A stretch of DNA of 64,000 nt from JAFGOG01 sp034429215. Lineage in GTDB: Bacteria > Chloroflexota > Anaerolineae > JAAYZQ01. A program made the translations under genes and the position numbers. Below, one piece after another: positions 35,185 through 41,903 of the stretch. Under the pieces are notes generated by a model, which searched no databases, was not told where the DNA came from, and was given only the letters and a program-made list of their open reading frames with translations. How positions within the stretch are numbered: the stretch's first letter is position 1; each line of letters opens with the position of its first letter. The stretch spans positions 12,456-76,455 of the forward strand of contig DAOUGI010000076.1 of the NCBI GenBank assembly GCA_034429215.1, in the 5' to 3' direction.

Positions 35185-35461
35185 ATATAGAATATCAATA
35201 TCTTCTATTTAGAATCGGCCTGTTAGGCTGATTCTTGCTTTTTCCGATATAGTCTTCGTCCTCGCTGCCTTGAGGCTCATTCAAACTGCGGCCTTCGAGT
35301 CAGCCGAGACAACCCTGCATTGCTTTAGCAAATCCTACAGATTCTTGCCAGATCCAGCGCCAGATCTGGTCACCACCGGCTCTTCGCGCCTGGTCACACA
35401 GCCAGATCATCGTTCACACAGTCCAGGACCAAATTCTGGATCCTGTATGCGCGCCTTCCCT

Positions 35462-35490
35462 TTGACAGGCTCTGTGCGAAATGATATACT
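35462..35490 (+). promoter_or_regulatory. Promoter of the first MalT-like regulator
   Basis: TTGACA (35462-35467), a 17-bp spacer and TATACT (35485-35490) match the consensus closely. The predicted start is near 35497. The promoter of the second MalT-like gene (41835-41863) has the same boxes and shares much of the spacer (TGCGA-ATGA). This places the long in-frame extension starting at 35270 upstream of transcription. Confidence 0.75.
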
Positions 35491-35530
35491 TGTACTCTGG
35501 AACCGTTGTCACATAACGGGAAGGATGTTC

Positions 35531-38317
35531 ATGCAACCGTATCCGATCTTGCAGACAAAACTGTATGTTCCACCCATCCGGCCCGAGCTGGTCTCGCGCC
35601 CGCGGCTGATCGAGCGACTGAACGCAGGGCTCCCTGCGGGCCGCAAGTTGACACTTGTCTCGGCCCCGGCTGGCTTTGGCAAAACCACGCTGGTCAGCGA
35701 ATGGGTCACCGGTTGCCAGCGGCCGGTCGCCTGGCTGTCTCTGGACGAAGGGGATAACGACCCCACACGCTTCCTGACGTACCTCATCGCTGCTTTGCAG
35801 ACGCTTGCCCTGAGCGGAGCCGAAGGGATTGCGGCGAATATTGGAGAACAGGTGTTGGGTGTGCTCAACGCTTCGCAGCCTCCGCCGCCGTCCACCGAAT
35901 CGATTCTGACAGCCCTGCTCAATGAAATCACGGCCATCCCGGATAACGTCGTCCTCGTCCTTGACGACTATCACGTGATTGATGCCAAACCGGTTGACCA
36001 TGCTCTCACCTTTCTGCTCGAGCACCTGCCGCCACAGGTGCACCTGGTCATCGCCACCCGTGAGGATCCCCATCTGCCCCTCGCCCGGTTGCGCGCCCGG
36101 GGCCAATTGACCGAGCTGCGCGTCGCCGACCTGCGTTTTACCCCCGCCGAAGCCGCCGGATTTCTCAACCAGATGATGGGCCTGAGCCTCTCGGCGGAAG
36201 ACATATCCACCTTGGAAACCCGCACCGAGGGCTGGATTGCCGGTCTGCAATTGGCCGCGCTTTCCATGCAGGGCCGCCAGGATGTTCCCGGGTTCATTCG
36301 AGAATTCGCCGGAGACGACCGGTACATCGTGGACTATCTGGTCGAAGAGGTCCTGCAGCGTCAGCCCGAACCTGTCCGCAGATTCCTACTCCAGACCGCC
36401 ATTCTCGACCGGTTGAATGGCCCGCTGTGCGATGCCATCACTGGCCAGGAGGAAGGCAACGCGCGGTTGGAGGCCCTGCAGCGAGGCAACTTTTTTGTCG
36501 TTCCGCTGGATGACAAGCGCCACTGGTATCGCTATCACCATCTTTTTGCCGATGTTCTTCGTATGCACTTGATGGCGGAGCAGCCCGATCGAGTTCCTGC
36601 TCTGCACCGGCGCGCGAGCGAGTGGTACGAGCACAATGGTTCGGCGGCCGATGCGATCCGCCACGCGCTGGCCGCCGAGGATTTCGAGCGAGCGGCGGAC
36701 CTGGTCGAGTTGGTCGTGCCAGCAATTCGTAGGAATAGACAGGAAGCCACGGTCACGGAGCTTGGCTGGCTAAAGGCGTTACCCGACGAACTGGTCCACT
36801 TCAGGCCGGTGCTCAGCGTTCAGTATGCTTCGGCATTGTTGGGTGGCGGCGAGCTAGAGGCCGTTGAGGCCCGACTGCGGGACGCCGAACGGTGGTTGGA
36901 CACGACGGCTGACATGCGCGAGCGATCGGAATCCCCGGCGGCGGGGATGGTCGTCGTAGACGAAGAGGAGTTTCGCCGTCTGCCGGGTATGATAGCCATT
37001 ATCCGTGCCGGGCAGGCCCTGGCCCGGGGCGATATGCCCGACACTGTGAAAAACGCTCGACGGGCGCTCGACCTCGCACCTGAGGACGACCATGTGATGC
37101 GTGGAGGGGCAGCATCGCAGTTGGGGCTCGCCGCCTGGAGGAGCGGGGATCTCGAGGCCGCCCGCCGGATGACTGCCGATGGCATGGCAGGTTTGCGGCT
37201 AGGCGGGTACATCTCTGCCGCCATCGGCGGCGCCATCGTCCTGGCGGATATCCAGATTGCGCAAGGCCGTCTCCACGAGGCCATGGCCACCTATGAGCAG
37301 GCATTGAAGTGGGCGACGGAGCCGGGTGCGCCGGTGCTGCGCGGAGCGGCAGACATGTATGTGGGCATGAGCGACCTTCTCCGTGAGCATAACGATCTGA
37401 ATGCTGCCACGCAGCACCTGCTCAGAAGCCGGGCGCTGGGCGAGCTCGCTGAGCTACGGCAAAACCCGTATCGCTGGTGCGTGGCGATGGCTCGCATACG
37501 GGTGGCCCAAGGCGATCTGGACGGCGCTCTCGACCTGCTCGACCAGGCCGAGCGCCTATATGACGGTAGCTTTTCCCCGAATGTTCGTCCGGTCGCGACG
37601 TGGAAGACACGGGTGTGGGTGGCCCAGGGTCGCTTCGGTCAAGCCCTGGGCTGGGCGCGTGAGCAGGGCCTGTCCGCTGAGGACGACCTCAGCTATCTGC
37701 GCGAATTCGAGCATATCACCCTGGCCAGGGTGCTCCTGGCCCGTTATCAGGGCGACCGCACTGACCGCTCCATTCATGGGGTAGTGGGGCTGCTGGAGCG
37801 CCTCCTGCGCGCAGCGCAAGAGGGCGGACGAATGGGCAACGTCCTTGAAATCCTGCTGCTGCAGGCGTTCGCCCGCCAGACACAAGGCGACCTCCCGGCT
37901 GCCCTGGTGCCGCTGGAACGCGCCCTGACGCTGGCAGAGCCCGAGGGCTACATCCGAATCTTTGTAGACGAGGGTGCCCCGATGGCTCAACTATTGTCCG
38001 AAGTGGCTGCTCATCGGATGATGCCGGACTATGTTGGCAAGTTGCTGGCCGCATTGGAAGCAGAGGAGCAGAAAAGCCAGGTCAGATCCTATCTGCCCCC
38101 TGTCCCACCCGCCCAGCCCCTTATCGAGCCATTGAGCCAACGCGAGCTGGAAGTGCTGCGACTCATTGCCCAGGGACTCTCGAATCGCGAGATTGGTGAG
38201 CGGCTTTTCCTCGCCCTGGACACGGTCAAAGGGCATAACCGCAGGATTTTTGACAAACTGCAAGTTTCAAGTCGCACCGAAGCGGTAGCCCGTGCCCACG
38301 AGCTGGGTTTGTTGTAA
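35531..38317 (+). CDS. MalT-like LuxR-family ATP-dependent regulator, copy 1
   Basis: The protein of about 928 residues has a STAND ATPase with P-loop APAGFGKTT (45-53) and a Walker B-like VLVLDDYHVI. A winged-helix region, a long TPR-like solenoid (about 400-840) and a C-terminal LuxR helix-turn-helix follow (LSQRELEVLRLIAQGLSNRE, then DTVKGHNRRIFDKLQVSSRTEA). MalT-type proteins oligomerise on ATP and inducer binding and activate promoters. The start at 35531 is chosen because it lies 3' of the promoter and 6 bases after AAGGA; ATG 35525 is an alternative. The N-terminal ~280 residues are almost identical to those of the second copy (41904-44540), while the solenoid has diverged. A 24-bp in-frame insertion is described separately. 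Confidence 0.9.
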   Translation: MQPYPILQTKLYVPPIRPELVSRPRLIERLNAGLPAGRKLTLVSAPAGFGKTTLVSEWVTGCQRPVAWLSLDEGDNDPTRFLTYLIAALQTLALSGAEGIAANIGEQVLGVLNASQPPPPSTESILTALLNEITAIPDNVVLVLDDYHVIDAKPVDHALTFLLEHLPPQVHLVIATREDPHLPLARLRARGQLTELRVADLRFTPAEAAGFLNQMMGLSLSAEDISTLETRTEGWIAGLQLAALSMQGRQDVPGFIREFAGDDRYIVDYLVEEVLQRQPEPVRRFLLQTAILDRLNGPLCDAITGQEEGNARLEALQRGNFFVVPLDDKRHWYRYHHLFADVLRMHLMAEQPDRVPALHRRASEWYEHNGSAADAIRHALAAEDFERAADLVELVVPAIRRNRQEATVTELGWLKALPDELVHFRPVLSVQYASALLGGGELEAVEARLRDAERWLDTTADMRERSESPAAGMVVVDEEEFRRLPGMIAIIRAGQALARGDMPDTVKNARRALDLAPEDDHVMRGGAASQLGLAAWRSGDLEAARRMTADGMAGLRLGGYISAAIGGAIVLADIQIAQGRLHEAMATYEQALKWATEPGAPVLRGAADMYVGMSDLLREHNDLNAATQHLLRSRALGELAELRQNPYRWCVAMARIRVAQGDLDGALDLLDQAERLYDGSFSPNVRPVATWKTRVWVAQGRFGQALGWAREQGLSAEDDLSYLREFEHITLARVLLARYQGDRTDRSIHGVVGLLERLLRAAQEGGRMGNVLEILLLQAFARQTQGDLPAALVPLERALTLAEPEGYIRIFVDEGAPMAQLLSEVAAHRMMPDYVGKLLAALEAEEQKSQVRSYLPPVPPAQPLIEPLSQRELEVLRLIAQGLSNREIGERLFLALDTVKGHNRRIFDKLQVSSRTEAVARAHELGLL
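35804..35827 (+). repeat. 24-bp in-frame insertion carrying a dispersed-repeat sequence
   Basis: Compared with the paralogue, where CAGACG is followed directly by ATTGCGGC (42165-42178), this gene has 24 extra bases, coding LALSGAEG. The insert contains CCTGAGCGGAGCCGAAGGG, an imperfect palindrome of the kind scattered through Chloroflexota genomes, which often appears in proteins as LSGAEG or LSKGAEG. Confidence 0.7.
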
Positions 38318-38447
38318 GCATCAATTCTCCTCGACATTTCCCCTCGATCACGCAGAACAACACCTCTAATCAACACCAAAGTGTCTATACGCTAACACCG
38401 TGTAGCCCTTATACTACTTGTACATTGAACAAGTGGCACAGGCGGTT

Positions 38448-38747
38448 ATGTCCGGCCACAACAGGTACAAGGCAATGTCAAACAAACTCAACCCAAGAAC
38501 GGATCCAGGTCAACCCATGGTCTATCAGATCAGGATCAAAGGCCATTTGGGTTCTCAGTGGACAGACTGGTTTGAGGGCCTGACCATCACGCTGCAAGAC
38601 AACGGTGACACGCTTTTAATCGGACCGGTGGTCGATCAGGCCGCGTTGCATGGTCTGCTAAAAAAAGTGCGCGATTTGGGCATGCCATTGGTCTCGGTCA
38701 GTCCGGTCGAACCCGGCCAGGCGGATCAGTCAGATCCAATTCAATGA
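38448..38747 (+). CDS. Small conserved partner protein of the MalT-like module, copy 1
   Basis: This protein of about 99 residues is clearly related to the product of 44759-45037. Both have Y(Q/E)IR(I/L)KGHL, W(T/S)DWF-GLTITL, DNGDTLL-GPVVDQAALHG and LLKKVRDLGMPLVSVSP. The fold looks like a two-strand-helix unit ending in a leucine-rich helix. In both cases it directly follows a MalT-like regulator, which suggests a regulatory or readout role, but no function is known to me. A TATACT at 38410-38415 may be its -10. The start is uncertain (ATG 38448 or 38475). Confidence 0.75.
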   Translation: MSGHNRYKAMSNKLNPRTDPGQPMVYQIRIKGHLGSQWTDWFEGLTITLQDNGDTLLIGPVVDQAALHGLLKKVRDLGMPLVSVSPVEPGQADQSDPIQ

Positions 38748-38781
38748 AACCCATCAATATCATTCAAAAAAGGAGAAAGAA

Positions 38782-39540
38782 ATGAACACAAACAAATCGA
38801 CTACCGGAATAGATCCAAAAGTAGAACCTTCGTTTCGCAAGATTGCGGTCATTACAGGCGTGATTTTCATAATTGCGACCGTCACACATTTCTTGGCTGC
38901 GTCGCTCATACCCGTTCTGACTGGTACGGACTACCTCATTCGGTTCTCCGCACATACGAACCAGGTGGCCGCAGGAGCGCTGCTCTACCTCGTCGCGCAC
39001 TTCGCATGTGCCGGCATAGCCGTCGTGATGTATCCGGTCTTGAAAAAGTGGAATGCGGGTCTGGCCCTTGGATCTGTCGTCTTCAGGACCATAGAGACGG
39101 CCTTTTACATGGTCGGCCTCGTGTGCCTGCTGTCCCTGTTGACAACCGGCCAGCAGTTCACGTCAGCACTCGCTGCCGACCGTGCCTCGCTTCAGGCTAT
39201 TGGCGGTTCGTTGGTGAGCGTACACGACCACGCCGGCCTGTTGGCGGTGTTCGCCTTCTGCCTGGGAGCATTTATGTACTACTGCCTGTTCTTCCAATCA
39301 CGGCTCATTCCCCGATGGTTGTCGGGCTTTGGTATCGTCGCGATCATCCTGATGATGGCGGCTTGCGTGTTGGCCTTGTTCAGCGGTAACCGTATTACCA
39401 GCTACATTCCCCTGGCGGCTCCTATCGGTGTGCAGGAAATGGTTCTGGCGGTTTGGCTGATCGTTAAAGGATTCAACCCATCTGCAGTCGCTTCTCTGTC
39501 TGCGAAAACAGCGGCGAACGAGCTTTTGAGCACGTCATAG
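38782..39540 (+). CDS. DUF4386-like integral membrane protein
   Basis: The 252-residue protein has about six membrane helices. It shows the DUF4386 pattern: KIAVITGVIFIIATVTHFLAA, then an extracytoplasmic loop, FRTIETAFYMVGLVCLLSLL, HDHAGLLAVFAFCLGAFMYY and SRLIPRWLSGFGIVAIIL. The family has no established function. AAAAAAGGAGAAAGAA precedes the ATG, and the gene is probably co-transcribed with the small partner protein 34 bp upstream. Confidence 0.8.
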   Translation: MNTNKSTTGIDPKVEPSFRKIAVITGVIFIIATVTHFLAASLIPVLTGTDYLIRFSAHTNQVAAGALLYLVAHFACAGIAVVMYPVLKKWNAGLALGSVVFRTIETAFYMVGLVCLLSLLTTGQQFTSALAADRASLQAIGGSLVSVHDHAGLLAVFAFCLGAFMYYCLFFQSRLIPRWLSGFGIVAIILMMAACVLALFSGNRITSYIPLAAPIGVQEMVLAVWLIVKGFNPSAVASLSAKTAANELLSTS

Positions 39541-39666
39541 ATTTGCTATATAGGCGAGAGGGAGGGCTGAAGGCCCTCCCTAAAACCCTCTCCGCTCAGC
39601 TACATGGTAATGCTCGTGGAATAGACCTCAAAAAGCGGACACAACAGATCACAAGGAGAAAGCGAA

Positions 39667-40101
39667 ATGTCAAAAGGAGGTTCGATAGTTCTCTCAATAT
39701 GGAGCGGCATCAATTTCCTCCTCGCCGCCTTGATATTGACCAGTGTCGTCATTTTCAACGCAAACTCCCCACTTTTGGTGATGGTGTTTGAAAAATCTGA
39801 AATCGCCAGCCTGGATGCCAAGGTCATTGCATCGCTCCATGCTCTGACGATCCTGTACAACTCTTGCTCGGTGGTTCTCTCGGTGCTGGTGTGGTTGCTT
39901 ATCCGAAAAAGCCTGATCGCCGGCCAAAAATGGGCCTTCTGGGTGTTGTTGTTCGTGATCGGCTTTGTGGAAGTGATGGCCTTTAGCGCTTCCGCAGGAG
40001 TCGGAAATGCGAGATGGCAGGTGAATGTTGTTCAGAGCGTTTTATACGTTGTGGGCATTGGCCTGTCGGGCTATTCCCTATTCAAAGGAGACAACAAATG
40101 A
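39667..40101 (+). CDS. Small four-helix membrane protein, unknown function
   Basis: The 144-residue protein has four hydrophobic segments (about residues 7-30, 54-78, 86-108 and 117-137) and a lysine-rich C-terminus (YSLFKGDNK). No motif is recognised. ACAAGGAGAAAGCGAA precedes the ATG. The last four bases (ATGA) overlap the start of the next gene. GC content here is visibly lower than in the flanking operons, suggesting a foreign origin. Confidence 0.7.
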   Translation: MSKGGSIVLSIWSGINFLLAALILTSVVIFNANSPLLVMVFEKSEIASLDAKVIASLHALTILYNSCSVVLSVLVWLLIRKSLIAGQKWAFWVLLFVIGFVEVMAFSASAGVGNARWQVNVVQSVLYVVGIGLSGYSLFKGDNK

Positions 40102-40790
40102 ATTCAATCAACAAGACCGCAAGAATCGCAGGTTTCCTCTACTTTATGTATATTGTAACTTCGTTCATTGCAAATTGGTTTGGCCGCTTTGTATTCGTGG
40201 ATGCCCCCGTAACGGTCAATCACATAATGGCTCATGAATCGCAATTTCGTATCGGTTTTGTAATCAGTCTATTCTCAGTTGTGTTCTTTCTTTTGGCGGC
40301 CTGGTATTTGTACGTGTTATTGAAACCGGTTAACAAAAACATAGCTCTACTGTTCCTGTTACTAAACTTGGGTGGGTTTGCCATATGGTGTTTTAGTATG
40401 CTGAATCTATTTGCCGGCCTGCTGCTCTTGAGCGGAGCTGATTATTTGAAAGTATTCCAGCCAGATCAGCTACAAGCGCAAGCGATGTTATTTATCAATT
40501 TATGCACAAATGGGCGTATTATCGCCCAGATACCCTATGGCGTCTGGCTCTTTCCTCTTGGTTATCTAGTTTTCAAGTCGGGCTTTCTTCCTAAAATCTT
40601 GGGCATATTGTTGATCGTTGATTGTTTTGGTCTTCTGATATATGTTTTTCAGTATTTCCTTTTGCCGGGCTACGAAGTAATATCGTACCCATGTATGGTG
40701 GTTAGTTTCATTGCAGAACTCTCTCTGACTTTGTGGCTTTTGATTAAGGGTGTAAAGGATCAGAAACCAGCTTCAATTGAGGCCAGCTGA
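40098..40790 (+). CDS. Second DUF4386-like membrane protein
   Basis: The 230-residue protein has about six helices, beginning KTARIAGFLYFMYIVTSFIANW and ending LWLLIKGVKDQK. The layout matches DUF4386 proteins (GFLPKILGILLIVDCFGLLIY near the C-terminus). It starts with ATGA overlap on the preceding gene, after AAAGGAGACAACAA. The base composition is AT-rich compared with the rest of the window. Its opening (MNSINKTAR) resembles that of the 45034 membrane protein (MNTINKTAR), so the leader of these cassettes seems to have been copied. Confidence 0.78.
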   Translation: MNSINKTARIAGFLYFMYIVTSFIANWFGRFVFVDAPVTVNHIMAHESQFRIGFVISLFSVVFFLLAAWYLYVLLKPVNKNIALLFLLLNLGGFAIWCFSMLNLFAGLLLLSGADYLKVFQPDQLQAQAMLFINLCTNGRIIAQIPYGVWLFPLGYLVFKSGFLPKILGILLIVDCFGLLIYVFQYFLLPGYEVISYPCMVVSFIAELSLTLWLLIKGVKDQKPASIEAS

Positions 40791-40840
40791 TGCCCGGAAA
40801 TATAGATGACCACTATCAAGTAAAAAGGAGGAGTACGAAA

Positions 40841-41776
40841 ATGAAAGCAATTGTATGCACAAAATACGGACCGCCGGAGGTTCTTCAGCTCAAAGAGGTG
40901 GAAAAGCCTACTCCCAAGCAGAATGAAGTACGCGTGAAGATCTACGCAACAGCAGTCACAGCAAGTGACTGCATCATCAGAAGCGGCACCGTTTCGCCCG
41001 CATTTTGGATTTCCATGCGCCTAGCGGTGGGGCTGACGAAACCGCGAAACATACTCGGCATGGTGCTCGCAGGAGAGATAGAAACAGTGGGCAAGAGTGT
41101 CCGGCAATTTCAAATCGCTGACCGGGTTTACGCATTCACCATCGCCGGGATGCGTTTTGGCGCTTATGCTGAGTACACGTGTCTGCCTGAAGACGGATTA
41201 GTTGCAGGAATGCCGTCCAATGTAGGCTATGAGGAAGCCGCCGCTGTTCCTTTTGGGGGCCTTCTGGCCCTGCACTTTCTGAAAAAAGGCAACATCCAAA
41301 GCGGACAGAACGTGCTGATTTATGGAGCTTCCGGAGCGGTGGGTACCTCTGCGGTTCAGCTTGCCAGGCACTTTGGAGCGAAAGTGACCGGAGTTTGCAG
41401 TACCACCAATCTCGAACTGGTGAAATCCCTGGGAGCCGATACGGTCATTGACTACACTAAAGATGATTTCACGAAGAGAGGAGAGCGTTACGATCTCATC
41501 TTTGACGCGGTTGGCAAGAGAAAGAGCTCAAACCTGCAGTGTAAGAACGCACTGGCGCCGGATGGCCAATTCATATCGGTCGATGATGGATCGCCAAAGC
41601 TGCATGTTGAGGGCTTGATTCTACTCAGGGAGCTGGTTGAAACGAGAAAGATAAGGCCGGTCATTGATCGATGCTATCCACTGGAGGAGATCGTTGAGGC
41701 TCACAGGTATGTCGACAAGGGACATAAAAGGGGAAATGTCGTCATCACGGTGGCGCACGAAGGCCAGGCCCGGTAG
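40841..41776 (+). CDS. Zinc-independent MDR oxidoreductase (quinone oxidoreductase-like), copy A
   Basis: The 311-residue protein has the MDR layout: MKAIVCTKYGPPEVLQLKEV at the start, the GroES-like barrel, a NAD(P)-binding Rossmann motif GASGAVGTSAVQLA and KSLGADTVIDYTKDDF. The C-terminal PVIDRCYPLEEIVEAHRYV block is typical of quinone oxidoreductase-like enzymes. The catalytic-zinc cysteine/histidine set is absent, so NADPH-dependent reduction of quinones or enones is expected. AAAAGGAGGAGTACGAAA sets the start at 40841; the in-frame ATG at 40790 is upstream of it. Two relatives lie at 45479 and 46500. Confidence 0.88.
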   Translation: MKAIVCTKYGPPEVLQLKEVEKPTPKQNEVRVKIYATAVTASDCIIRSGTVSPAFWISMRLAVGLTKPRNILGMVLAGEIETVGKSVRQFQIADRVYAFTIAGMRFGAYAEYTCLPEDGLVAGMPSNVGYEEAAAVPFGGLLALHFLKKGNIQSGQNVLIYGASGAVGTSAVQLARHFGAKVTGVCSTTNLELVKSLGADTVIDYTKDDFTKRGERYDLIFDAVGKRKSSNLQCKNALAPDGQFISVDDGSPKLHVEGLILLRELVETRKIRPVIDRCYPLEEIVEAHRYVDKGHKRGNVVITVAHEGQAR

Positions 41777-41834
41777 CCAGATTGGGCATCGTGGCCCTGG
41801 AATGAGATCTCGCTTCTGCAGATGAGCATCCCCT

Positions 41835-41863
41835 TTGACAGCCCATCTGCGACATGATATACT
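41835..41863 (+). promoter_or_regulatory. Promoter of the second MalT-like regulator
   Basis: TTGACA (41835-41840), a 17-bp spacer and TATACT (41858-41863) predict a start near 41870. Box sequences and spacing equal those at 35462-35490, and CCTTTGACAG upstream is shared. Confidence 0.75.
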
Positions 41864-41903
41864 TGCAGGGTGGAGGCTTCGTCTCGCTGTGCGAAGGACG
41901 ATC

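Larger units (their letters stand above)
35072..35219 (+). repeat. 148-bp repeated element, copy 1
   Basis: This stretch matches 47811-47958 without gaps, with about 14 differences by eye. The stretch 35131-35176 (ttaatgtggcgacaat onward through the hairpin) is identical. It contains an AAAAC-G-GTTTT inverted repeat over a TTGACC -35, a 17-bp spacer, a TATGAT -10 and an intrinsic terminator, then about 40 bp of conserved downstream sequence ending AGAATCGGC. No terminal inverted repeats or target duplication typical of a MITE were seen. The rest of the gap 35058-35530 holds only the MalT promoter. Confidence 0.85.

Noticed and set aside
35072..35219. 148-bp element as a miniature transposable element
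   Set aside because: No terminal inverted repeats or target-site duplications are visible and promoter/terminator features are preserved; not fully excluded without genome-wide copies.
35270..35530. N-terminal extension of the first MalT-like protein
   Set aside because: A TTGACA/TATACT promoter lies inside the extension and the paralogue starts at the MQxYPxLQTKLY position, so the extension is 5' of transcription.
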